Positions 1 through 8,988 of a stretch of 8,988 nucleotides of DNA are shown here, piece by piece (the stretch's first letter is position 1; every line of letters starts with the position of its first letter). The notes under the pieces are model-generated. The model did no database searches and had not been told where the DNA came from. It saw only the letters and a program-made list of their open reading frames with translations. The position numbers were made by a program, and so were the translations under genes. The stretch is from Acidobacteriota bacterium (GTDB lineage: Bacteria > Acidobacteriota > Vicinamibacteria > Vicinamibacterales > CAVVIG01). Location: assembly GCA_003222555.1 (NCBI GenBank), contig QHWL01000088.1, positions 7,336-16,323 of the forward strand, given 5' to 3'.

Positions 1-685
1 GCACTTAGCCACAACCGTCAATCAGACGCTGCACCGGCTCGAAGCGGCGTTTGTGGCGATCAGGGAATTTGCAACGGACGCGTCCCATCAATTGCAGACG
101 CCACTCGCCGTCATGAAGTCGTCCCTCGAGTTTGCCGATCGGAGAATCGGCATACCCCACGAAGAGCTGCTGGCTCAGCTATCGGCGGGGGTGACCGAAA
201 TGTCCGCCGTCCTAGCAGACTTGCAAGCCCTTGCGCTCGCTGATGCGGATCTCGCCGGCACCCGCAGCGGACTTGTGAATTTCAGTGAGACTTGCGCCGA
301 AGCCCTGGAGATCGTGACAGCACTCGCGGAATCCTCGGAGATCGTCGTGGAAGCGCGAATACAACCGGCGATTCAGGTCTGGGGAGATCCCGTGAGACTC
401 AGACAAGTGGTTCTGAATCTCGGTGACAACGCGGTGAAGTACACCGGTGAGGGTGGCCGCGTGCAGTTGTCGCTCACGCATAACCATTCGAACGCCGTCC
501 TGCAAGTGACCGATACGGGCAAGGGCGTTGACCCCCAGCATCTGCCGCACATTTTCGAGCGCTTCTACCGCGCCGATCGACGAGCGTCGGACGCCGCGGG
601 AACCGGCCTTGGCCTCGCCATCGTCAAGCGCATAGTCGAAGTTCACCGAGGGTCAATCGAGGTGTCGAGTCGGCCTGGGCAGGGA

Positions 686-3910
<3,225 letters not shown>

Positions 3911-3934
3911 GGCAATCGCATTTCAATTTCTGCG

Positions 3935-3952
3935 CCGGGATCACACTCCCGG
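3935..3952. promoter_or_regulatory. Perfect stem-loop in the cusB-cusA spacer
   Basis: CCGGGA (3935-3940) and TCCCGG (3947-3952) are perfect inverted repeats with a 6-nt loop. They lie in the 59-bp spacer between the cusB stop and the cusA start. There is no U-tract after the stem on the minus strand, so termination is not expected. Such intercistronic hairpins can set mRNA stability. It resembles the dyad upstream of cusC (6913-6936), as both have CCGGGA, then CACAC, then CCCGG on the + strand. Confidence 0.5.
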
Positions 3953-3969
3953 TGCTGTTGTTCTGGTTA

Positions 3970-5505
3970 CTACCGCGCGACGACCGGCAGCTGCTTTGTT
4001 CCGAGGCGCTGCCCACCTCGTGTGACCGTCACCGTGGCGTCCCACCGCCCGGCCATCATCACTTGCCCCGTTCCCCGATACACCCCGCCACCCGCCGGCG
4101 ACAGCTTGGCCTCGCTCCGCATCGCGGGCATGTTCATCGTCGGCATCGCGGGCATGAAGAACTGCACGCTCACCTCGGCGTCTCCGACCGGATTTCCGTT
4201 GGCATCTTTCACCGTCGCTTCCAACTGGTTGTCGCCCGCCTTCGGTGGGTCGGGCAGCGTACGGAAGGTGATATCGACACGCGCCGCGTTGGCCGGTGCG
4301 GCTTGCGGTGTCGAGGCTTCATAGCCCTGCAGTGCCGCGCGGAGTTGGCTCTCGGAGTCGAGGAAGAACGTCGCGCCGGTGGCGACCTGCTCGCCCTCCT
4401 TGACGCCTTCCAGGATCTGCGTCGTGTCATCGAGGCGGCGACCAATTTTCACTTTGCGCGGCTCGAAGATGCCGTCGCCCTTCGCCACGAACACGATCTG
4501 CTCGGTGCCGGAGTCGAGCACCGCATTGGTCGGCGCGATCAACCCCATGCCGCCGCGGAGTTTGAGCTCCACGTTCGCGTACATGCCGGGCTTCAGGCGG
4601 CCGCCGCGGTTGGCAAACCCGAAGCGCACTTTGTTCGTCCGCGTTTTCTCGTCAACATACGGGTAGATATAGATGACGCGACCGGTGAACCGCTCGCCCG
4701 GATATGCGTCGAGCGTGACCGTCGCGGTTTCTCCGGTGCGGACACCGGCAAGCTCGTTCTCGTACACGTCCGCCTCGACCCAGACCGTCGACACATCGGC
4801 CACTTTGTACAGACTCTGCCCGGCCATGACGTGGAGACCCTGCACGGCCGTCTTGTCGGTCACGAACCCGCTCACCGGCGATCGGAAGACGACGGCCTCC
4901 TGCGCCTGTCGTTTTTCATCGAGCGCGCGAAGGTCCTCCGCCGGCAGATCCCAGAGTGCGAGCCGTTGCCGGGCCGACACGACGAGTTCATCTGCACGTT
5001 GCCGGGCGTCCGGAATGGGAGATTGCTGAAGCTGGTCGCGAGTCTTCAGCGCCAGCAGGTATTCGTTCTGCGTCGCGAGGAGGTCCGGGCTGTAGAGCGT
5101 GAACAGCCGCTGACCCTTTTCGATCGGTTGTCCCGTGTAGTCGACCGACAGATCGCGAATCCACCCTTCGACCTTGACGTTGATGTCCGCGAGCTTGGTC
5201 TCGTCATAGCGAACCGCGCCGACGGCGCGCACGGTTCGATCCATCGGTTCACGGGTCACGGGGACCGTCTTCACGCCGATCAATTGCTGGCGCCGCGGAT
5301 CGATCGTGACGTCCTCTCGCGCCGTAGAGGGCGGTGCTGGAGGAGCCGCTTGCGCGCCGCCCGCCGGCATGGCCGGCATCGAGTGTTGAGCGGATTGTTC
5401 CAGTAGCCGACCGATCCACGACGGACGAATCCGAAAGACGGACACACCGGCGGCCAGGGCCAAGATGACGGCGACGGTGAGATACGCCGAGCGTTGAGGC
5501 CTCAT
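3970..5505 (-). CDS. cusB: CusB-type periplasmic adaptor (membrane fusion protein) with C-terminal FixH/YtkA-like Met-rich domain
   Basis: This is the periplasmic adaptor that links the RND pump to the outer-membrane channel. It has 511 residues, longer than E. coli CusB (about 407). Residues 8-24 are a hydrophobic membrane anchor or uncleaved signal. Next comes a short linker with HSMPAMP (41-47), the only N-terminal Met cluster. The usual adaptor modules follow: a split lipoyl/barrel-sandwich region (about 95-140 and 203-235), a helical hairpin (about 140-200), a beta-barrel (about 240-318) and a membrane-proximal domain (about 319-395). Residues about 408-507 form an extra beta-rich domain resembling FixH/YtkA, with the Met-rich strand FFMPAMPTMNMPAM (449-462). 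The Cys-containing heavy-metal-binding domain found at the N-terminus of some CusB proteins is absent. The start ATG overlaps the cusC TGA (ATGA at 5502-5505), and GGAG sits 6 nt upstream, which suggests translational coupling. The family assignment is firm; the metal-binding role of the tail is inferred. Confidence 0.94.
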   Translation of the reverse strand: MRPQRSAYLTVAVILALAAGVSVFRIRPSWIGRLLEQSAQHSMPAMPAGGAQAAPPAPPSTAREDVTIDPRRQQLIGVKTVPVTREPMDRTVRAVGAVRYDETKLADINVKVEGWIRDLSVDYTGQPIEKGQRLFTLYSPDLLATQNEYLLALKTRDQLQQSPIPDARQRADELVVSARQRLALWDLPAEDLRALDEKRQAQEAVVFRSPVSGFVTDKTAVQGLHVMAGQSLYKVADVSTVWVEADVYENELAGVRTGETATVTLDAYPGERFTGRVIYIYPYVDEKTRTNKVRFGFANRGGRLKPGMYANVELKLRGGMGLIAPTNAVLDSGTEQIVFVAKGDGIFEPRKVKIGRRLDDTTQILEGVKEGEQVATGATFFLDSESQLRAALQGYEASTPQAAPANAARVDITFRTLPDPPKAGDNQLEATVKDANGNPVGDAEVSVQFFMPAMPTMNMPAMRSEAKLSPAGGGVYRGTGQVMMAGRWDATVTVTRGGQRLGTKQLPVVAR

Positions 5506-6857
5506 CGGAGTCTCCGTCCCATCGTGGCCGCGGCAATTGTTGTGCTCCCGGGCAGGTTCGTGCCGACGGCACGTTCGAGATCGGCCGCCGCCTGCTCGAA
5601 CTCGCTGAGAGCTCGGAAGTAGTCGAGCTGAGACGTGAGCAACGTGCGTTCGTTGTCAATCAGCGCCTGAAAGTCCACGCGATCGGTTTGGTACCCGACG
5701 CGCGAGACGTCCAGGGCCTGCTGAGACTGGGGAAGGATTGTCGTGCGGAAGAGCGCGGCGCGGTCCTGAGCGGATTTCGCCCGCACGTACGCTTCCTGGA
5801 CGGCAAGCCTGACCATGTTTTCCATGGCCCGCTCGCGCGCTTTCGCCGATTCCACCGCCGCCGTCAGTTCGGCCACGCGTGCGTCGATCTTTCCGTGCGA
5901 CCAAGGCGCGCGCGGCCAGGTCACACCCACCCTGGCCAGCAACGCATCGGTTTGGTTGGGCATCAGCAAATAGCCGCCCTGAACCGTGAAATCCGGCTTG
6001 TACTCCTGCTTGGCGGAGGCCAGCTCTGCCTCCGCACGCTCGATCTCGAGGCGAGCTCGTTGGAGTTCGGGGTGTTCGTCAATGGCGAGGCGCTGGAGGT
6101 CGGCGGAAGTCAGCGGCAGCGTCTGCTGTTCGCGCGGCTCAACCAGCGGCCCGATGGGCGTTTCCGGTGCGCGATCCATCAGCACATTGAGGCGCGCACT
6201 CGCGATGTTCGCCTGTTCGTCGAACATCAACAGGTCGCTGTGCAGCTTGGAGAGCTCCACGACCGACTTGAGGACATCCTGCTGGGAGATACGGCCGCTG
6301 GCGTACTTGATCTGGGATGCGTCGGCCATCTGTCGCAGTAAATCGACGCTCGCCAGATGCACCTCAGTCGCCTTCCGAGCCACAAAGAGCGAGGCGTACG
6401 CCTGCTTGATCTCATTGAGGATCTGAGCCGCTCGAACCATCACGTCGCTTTCGGCCAGTGCGACGTCCTTCTCGGCGATGGCCAGGCGAAGCTGACGCTT
6501 GCCCCGACCAGGCAACTCCTGTCCGACCATGAGCATGTACATGTTCGTGTTCGCCGGGTTCAGCGAGTTGATCGGCCACTGCCAGACCGTGGCTTCGAGC
6601 GTCGGCGGCGACAGCGATCGCTCGTGCGCCGGTCGCTCTCGGACCACGTTGAGCTGAGCGCGAAGCGCGATGAGTTCCGTGTTCTGTGCGACGGCCTGAT
6701 CGAGCGCGGCTTTGAGCGACAGCGGGGCTCCCTCTTCGACCGCATGCTGTAGCAGTTGAAGGCTGCCGGTCGGTGACGCGGGTTGTTGCCCGGCCACGCT
6801 CGGAGAAAGTCCGCTGAGCGTGAGCGCAACGATGACGGACGCGATTCTGATTCTCAC
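5502..6857 (-). CDS. cusC: Outer-membrane efflux channel, TolC/CusC-like
   Basis: This is the outer-membrane factor through which the CusAB-type pump would expel metal. With the GTG start at 6857 it has 451 residues, close to the family size. Residues 1-23 are a signal peptide ending SPSVAG, followed by QQ. There is no lipobox Cys, unlike acylated E. coli CusC. Two OEP repeats are visible, at about 46-235 and 250-435, with long Ala/Glu/Arg-rich helices typical of the periplasmic tunnel. A Met-rich stretch, NTNMYMLMVGQELPGRGKR (103-121), lies at the first beta-hairpin region. I chose the GTG at 6857 because AGG lies just upstream and the signal peptide begins there as MRIRIASV. An alternative GTG at 6863 would add only two residues. 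A GTG at 6923 would add 22 non-signal-like residues and lies inside a dyad, so it is less likely. The gene is the first of the CBA trio and overlaps cusB by 4 bp. I cannot tell the metal specificity from this subunit. Confidence 0.92.
   Translation of the reverse strand: MRIRIASVIVALTLSGLSPSVAGQQPASPTGSLQLLQHAVEEGAPLSLKAALDQAVAQNTELIALRAQLNVVRERPAHERSLSPPTLEATVWQWPINSLNPANTNMYMLMVGQELPGRGKRQLRLAIAEKDVALAESDVMVRAAQILNEIKQAYASLFVARKATEVHLASVDLLRQMADASQIKYASGRISQQDVLKSVVELSKLHSDLLMFDEQANIASARLNVLMDRAPETPIGPLVEPREQQTLPLTSADLQRLAIDEHPELQRARLEIERAEAELASAKQEYKPDFTVQGGYLLMPNQTDALLARVGVTWPRAPWSHGKIDARVAELTAAVESAKARERAMENMVRLAVQEAYVRAKSAQDRAALFRTTILPQSQQALDVSRVGYQTDRVDFQALIDNERTLLTSQLDYFRALSEFEQAAADLERAVGTNLPGSTTIAAATMGRRLR
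5512..5515 (-). promoter_or_regulatory. Ribosome binding site of the cusB-like gene within the cusC 3' end
   Basis: GGAG on the minus strand lies 6 nt before the ATG at 5505 and is embedded in the final codons of the channel gene. Together with the ATGA stop/start overlap it supports the chosen start. Confidence 0.65.
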
Positions 6858-6877
6858 GTGCACCTGCCCTTGTGATG

Positions 6878-6891
6878 TGTCGCAACCGACA
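6878..6891. promoter_or_regulatory. Short palindrome TGTCG-CAAC-CGACA upstream of cusC
   Basis: This is a perfect 5-bp dyad with a 4-nt centre, 20 nt upstream of the GTG at 6857. Its size and shape suit a regulator half-site pair or a small hairpin near the ribosome binding region. It does not match the cop-box (TACANNTGTA). Chance occurrence is quite possible. Confidence 0.3.
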
Positions 6892-6912
6892 AATCGACCA
6901 CACAGCGTCGCT

Positions 6913-6936
6913 CTCCGGGACACACCACACCCGGAG
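6913..6936. promoter_or_regulatory. Inverted repeat upstream of cusC, candidate operator or leader hairpin
   Basis: On the + strand CTCCGGG (6913-6919) is matched perfectly by CCCGGAG (6930-6936) across a 10-nt spacer, ACACACCACA. It lies in the 110-bp gap between the Cys-rich gene and cusC. No T-run follows on the minus strand, so it does not look like an intrinsic terminator. It could be a protein-binding dyad or an mRNA hairpin. No convincing -10/-35 pair is visible in this gap. Confidence 0.45.
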
Positions 6937-6967
6937 CGCCGCGCGCCAAACCTTGGTCAGGTAACGG

Positions 6968-7363
6968 TTAGATCAGGAGCGTTGAAAGAACGATGTAGAC
7001 GGGCGGGCCGAGCGGTTTGTGAGGAGGCGATGCACCCACCGATCGCGGTGCCTGGACGACCAAGGAGATATCGGACAGGGGATTGGTAACGGTGACTAGC
7101 GCCAGGAACAGACGAGGAGGTGATTGCAGCGAATCCGTCTTGGCGACTGTGTTCCACTGCAGCTGCGGCGACGAGTGCTTCTTACAGCAGTCCGCCGCCG
7201 CACCGTCTTTCCCGCACGTGTGATGTCCGGCCTTGCAGCAGGCCATTTGAGCCGTCTCGGGCATCATCGCGCCAGCGGTGCATGTCGCCACACCGGAGGC
7301 AAAGATGCCCACGACGATGAGCGCGCTGACGATTGTCCGGCTCCGGCGAACCATCAACTGCAT
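6968..7363 (-). CDS. Small secreted Cys/His-rich protein, candidate metal-binding protein of the efflux operon
   Basis: I recognise no named family here. From the ATG at 7363 the protein has 131 residues. Residues 5-27 are a typical signal peptide (VRRSRT, a hydrophobic core, then SGVA). A compact Cys/His cluster follows: C42 C43, H47 H48, C50, C59 C60 and H63 (MACCKAGHHTCGKDG, then ADCCKKH). An extra Cys28 lies near the probable cleavage site. The rest (about 80-131) is hydrophobic and Pro-rich and ends VYIVLSTLLI. The Cys/His spacing would suit binding of soft metals such as Cu(I) or Ag(I) in the periplasm, or a redox role. That is inference from composition and from its place next to the Cus-type genes. 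The start at 7363 is preferred over one at 7396, which would overlap the cytochrome gene. It lies 7 nt after the cytochrome stop, with GGAG 10 nt upstream (7374-7377), so the two are probably co-translated. An ATG at 7354 is also possible. Confidence 0.8.
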   Translation of the reverse strand: MQLMVRRSRTIVSALIVVGIFASGVATCTAGAMMPETAQMACCKAGHHTCGKDGAAADCCKKHSSPQLQWNTVAKTDSLQSPPRLFLALVTVTNPLSDISLVVQAPRSVGASPPHKPLGPPVYIVLSTLLI

Positions 7364-7370
7364 TGTACAG

Positions 7371-8540
7371 CTACTCCGCCACCTTGGCTGGTGCAACTAC
7401 GGGCTTGGCGGCCGCAGGGGGTTTGGCAAACTTCCCCGGATCGATCGCAACATTCGGCTTCACGTCGTCCAACTTAAACATAGATTGACCGTCGGTCCAC
7501 GTCAAGCGCCACTGAAACGGGATCTTCACCCCAGCCACTTCACGGTACTCGGAATAATCGATCTGAACCGGGACCGGGCCAATAATCGTCTTGCTGTAAC
7601 GCACGACTCTGGAGAGCAGTCCCGTTTCCTTGTCGAAGAAGAGCTTCACGCGAGTTCCGCCGGCCATCGCCTGAACGACTTGGACTGGACGATCGTCAAT
7701 GGCCGTGGTCGGGAAGCCTGTGCGCCGATCGGTGAGGGCCTGCTTCAGTCCGCCCGGGAAAGCGAGGTTCGAATCCAACTTGACGCCGTCCAGATCTCCT
7801 CCGGGGGCGAGCTGGAGCACTGACACCGGCTTGTCCGGTCCCACGATCCACGCGTTGCGCCCGTCGTAGGTCGTGACGCTGTCGCCATTTTGCGTATGGA
7901 CAAATACGGCGCGTTCGCCCGTCGCCTTGGCGTACACCTCCACGGCAACCTTCCCGTGATAGCTGTCAAACCCTTCGTAACGGCCGGTTCCAGCGTAGCT
8001 GGTCAGTGCGGCTAAGCGTTCGGCGCCGCCTACGGCCTCTATGTACCGGTTGAAGATTTCGTCGGCGGTCGGAACCGGCGAGACCCGCCTGCTGATTTCA
8101 ACCTCGTTCGGGTCGTCGGGGGGCGGTTCGCTGTACTGTTCCATCAAACTTGGAACGACCTTCGGCGTGGGGCTACCCCGGTGACAGGTGTAACAGGTGA
8201 CCGCTTGCCGCCCCCCAAACAGGCTCTTGTTGATCGTGCCTACAACTTGAACCATCCGGCGCGCAGTGCGCTTCACCGGAGTATCGGCCGCATATTTCTC
8301 CCAATTGCCAAGAACCTCGTCGCCATGGCAGTTGGTGCAGTTGTAGCCCAGGGCCGCGGAAAAGAACCCCATGGTATCCATGAATTGGTTGACCGGGATG
8401 CCTTTGAGCACTTGGACATTCTTGAAAACGTCCTCCGCCATCAGCGGCTTCTGTTGTGCTGCGTTCTGAGCTCGGGCCGGCATCAAACCGAAGAGCGTGA
8501 AGGCTCCGATTGTCAGAATTCGACCGAATCCAAGCCTCAT
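7371..8540 (-). CDS. Secreted di-haem cytochrome c (reaction-centre cytochrome subunit-like) with C-terminal LolA-like region
   Basis: This is a periplasmic c-type cytochrome, presumably an electron carrier. From the ATG at 8540 it has 389 residues. Residues 1-24 are a signal peptide (MRLGFGRILT, hydrophobic core, MPARA). Residues about 35-125 resemble half of the tetra-haem photosynthetic reaction-centre cytochrome subunit. They have two haem sites, CTNCH (68-72) and CYTCH (116-120), each preceded by a helix with candidate axial Met ligands (M54 or M57, and M96). A Pro-rich linker follows. Residues about 157-372 look like the beta-rich half-barrel of LolA/outer-membrane lipoprotein carrier-like proteins, with TADEIFNRYIEAVGG and YEVAGVKIP-like motifs. 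The C-terminus is an Ala/Pro/Lys tail. The start is supported by GAGGAG 5 nt upstream (8546-8551); a start at 8588 would place a basic non-signal stretch in front. No photosynthesis genes are present, so a reaction-centre role is unlikely. The partner is unknown. The gene is followed after 7 nt by the Cys-rich gene and is probably in its operon. Confidence 0.9.
   Translation of the reverse strand: MRLGFGRILTIGAFTLFGLMPARAQNAAQQKPLMAEDVFKNVQVLKGIPVNQFMDTMGFFSAALGYNCTNCHGDEVLGNWEKYAADTPVKRTARRMVQVVGTINKSLFGGRQAVTCYTCHRGSPTPKVVPSLMEQYSEPPPDDPNEVEISRRVSPVPTADEIFNRYIEAVGGAERLAALTSYAGTGRYEGFDSYHGKVAVEVYAKATGERAVFVHTQNGDSVTTYDGRNAWIVGPDKPVSVLQLAPGGDLDGVKLDSNLAFPGGLKQALTDRRTGFPTTAIDDRPVQVVQAMAGGTRVKLFFDKETGLLSRVVRYSKTIIGPVPVQIDYSEYREVAGVKIPFQWRLTWTDGQSMFKLDDVKPNVAIDPGKFAKPPAAAKPVVAPAKVAE
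7374..7377 (-). promoter_or_regulatory. Probable ribosome binding site of the Cys-rich gene, inside the cytochrome 3' end
   Basis: GGAG on the minus strand is formed by the last sense codons of the cytochrome gene (GCGGAG then TAG). It lies 10 nt before the ATG at 7363. This supports coupled translation of the two genes. Confidence 0.5.
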
Positions 8541-8545
8541 CTTCT

Positions 8546-8551
8546 CTCCTC
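8546..8551 (-). promoter_or_regulatory. Ribosome binding site deciding the cytochrome start
   Basis: The minus strand reads GAGGAG, then AGAAG, then ATG. This strong Shine-Dalgarno has 5-nt spacing to the ATG at 8540, where a clean signal peptide begins. It argues against the more upstream in-frame start at 8588. Confidence 0.8.
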
Positions 8552-8602
8552 GATTCGCGGATCCGGACCTGTTGCGACGGCGAGTCACAAAACGCGGGAA
8601 GC

Positions 8603-8642
8603 GGACGGACTCACTGCCGGATCCCCGGCCAGTCGTCCGTCC
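8603..8642 (-). terminator. Strong stem-loop after the unrecognised gene, possible terminator
   Basis: GGACGGAC (8603-8610) pairs perfectly with GTCCGTCC (8635-8642). Inside it, ACT/AGT (8613-8615 with 8631-8633) and GCCGG/CCGGC (8616-8620 with 8625-8629) can extend the stem to about 16 bp with an ATCC loop. It starts 22 nt after the stop of the upstream gene on the minus strand. The only T-run (TTTT) comes about 10 nt after the stem, so it is an imperfect intrinsic terminator at best. It may instead mark a boundary before the cytochrome operon. The rest of this 124-bp gap shows only the cytochrome ribosome binding site. Confidence 0.4.
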
Positions 8643-8664
8643 GACAAAGTCGAATCGCGGCGCG

Positions 8665-8988
8665 CTAGCGTTGCAGGTGATGATCCAGGTTCAGCAGGCG
8701 GTGCGCGTCATCTTCCTTGCAAGTGGGAGATTCTTCGATCGGGTCGTTGTTGGGCGGAATGACCCGCGCAAAGTTCGTCCACGGTTTGGTGAGCACCACG
8801 GGATCTTCCACGGTGGCCTGATACACCAGGTTATTGTCCGGTGTCAGCCACAGCCTCTCGATGACACGCATTTTGTCCGAGTGCATGTAGCCGTTCTCGC
8901 CGAACCACGTGTCCTCGAGAAAGTTCGTCGACTCCACGACGAAGGTGTCCTTCTCCCAATGTCCGATGGCGTCGCCGTATGCCGAGGG
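8665..8988 (-). CDS. Unrecognised protein, C-terminal 107 residues (5' part outside window)
   Basis: The frame is open from the window edge at 8988 down to a TAG at 8665-8667. The visible part begins PSAYGDAIGHWEKDTFVVE and continues with DTWFGENGYMHSDKMRVIERLWL, then VYQATVEDPVVLTKPW near the end. The pattern of GHW..DT.VVE, a DTW strand, HSD....ER and a V.DP....KPW motif recalls a family of secreted proteins of unknown function that I associate with Acidobacteriota. I cannot name it more precisely. The last 30 or so residues (PNNDPIEESPTCKEDDAHR and a His/Leu tail) are polar and contain a single Cys. There is no transmembrane segment in this part. It lies 124 bp upstream of the cytochrome gene, on the same strand, with a stem-loop between them, so it may or may not share the transcript. 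Its function is not inferable from the sequence. Confidence 0.8.
   Translation of the reverse strand, partial: PSAYGDAIGHWEKDTFVVESTNFLEDTWFGENGYMHSDKMRVIERLWLTPDNNLVYQATVEDPVVLTKPWTNFARVIPPNNDPIEESPTCKEDDAHRLLNLDHHLQR

Noticed and set aside
3952..5406. Long open frame of 484 codons on the + strand opposite cusB
   Set aside because: It is an antisense shadow of the cusB-like gene. Its translation is rich in Arg/His/Asp with no recognisable domain, while the minus-strand frame is a clear adaptor.
6858..6923. Upstream GTG starts for the channel gene (6923, 6863)
   Set aside because: The 6923 start would add 22 residues unlike a signal peptide and lies in a dyad. The 6863 start has poorer Shine-Dalgarno spacing than 6857, although it differs by only two residues.
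7278..7823. A 181-codon + strand open frame opposite the cytochrome and Cys-rich genes
   Set aside because: It shows no family motifs, and the opposite strand carries two genes with signal peptides and haem or Cys motifs.
7371..8540. Evidence for photosynthesis from the reaction-centre-type cytochrome
   Set aside because: Only two haem sites are present, not four. No reaction-centre or pigment genes are nearby, and such di-haem relatives are known in non-phototrophs.

Overview
The window is a GC-rich stretch of bacterial chromosome. It carries most of a heavy-metal (copper/silver-type) efflux locus and is gene-dense, with no gap of 300 bases or more. Three things point to Acidobacteriota or a similar soil lineage. 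One is a di-haem relative of the reaction-centre cytochrome c subunit in a locus with no photosynthesis genes. The second is the tail of a secreted-type protein with a GHW...DT.VVE signature that I associate with that phylum. The third is a CusB-type adaptor carrying a FixH/YtkA-like tail. This assignment is inference from family knowledge; there is no rRNA or other marker here.

Layout. Bases 2-727 (+) hold the C-terminal catalytic half of a sensor histidine kinase whose N-terminus lies outside the window. Everything else is on the minus strand, read from high to low coordinates. First is the C-terminal end of an unrecognised protein (8665-8988, cut by the window edge), followed by a 124-bp gap with a strong stem-loop. 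Next come a secreted di-haem cytochrome c with a C-terminal LolA-like region (7371-8540) and, 7 nt later, a small secreted Cys/His-rich protein (6968-7363). A 110-bp gap with two dyads follows. Then come an outer-membrane channel (cusC-like, 5502-6857), a periplasmic adaptor (cusB-like, 3970-5505, ATGA overlap with the channel gene), a 59-bp spacer with a dyad, and an RND pump (cusA-like, 686-3910). The 3' end of the pump gene overlaps the kinase gene by 42 bp in convergent orientation.

How the genes fit together. CusA, CusB and CusC together would form a proton-driven tripartite pump spanning inner membrane, periplasm and outer membrane. The pump has the monovalent-metal type TM4 motif and all three Met residues that bind Cu(I)/Ag(I) in E. 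coli CusA, so Cu/Ag is the best substrate guess. The Cys-rich protein looks like a periplasmic metal buffer or donor. The cytochrome could provide redox chemistry in the same compartment. The kinase is a plausible metal sensor for the locus, with its response regulator probably just outside the window. The last three roles are inferred from neighbourhood, not proven by sequence.

Points worth a second look: the Cys-rich protein coupled to the cytochrome gene, the Met-rich FixH/YtkA-like tail on CusB, a Gln replacing a proton-relay Glu in CusA, and a similar CCGGG...CACAC...CCCGG dyad upstream of both cusC and cusA. No tRNA, rRNA, CRISPR array, insertion sequence or attachment site was seen.
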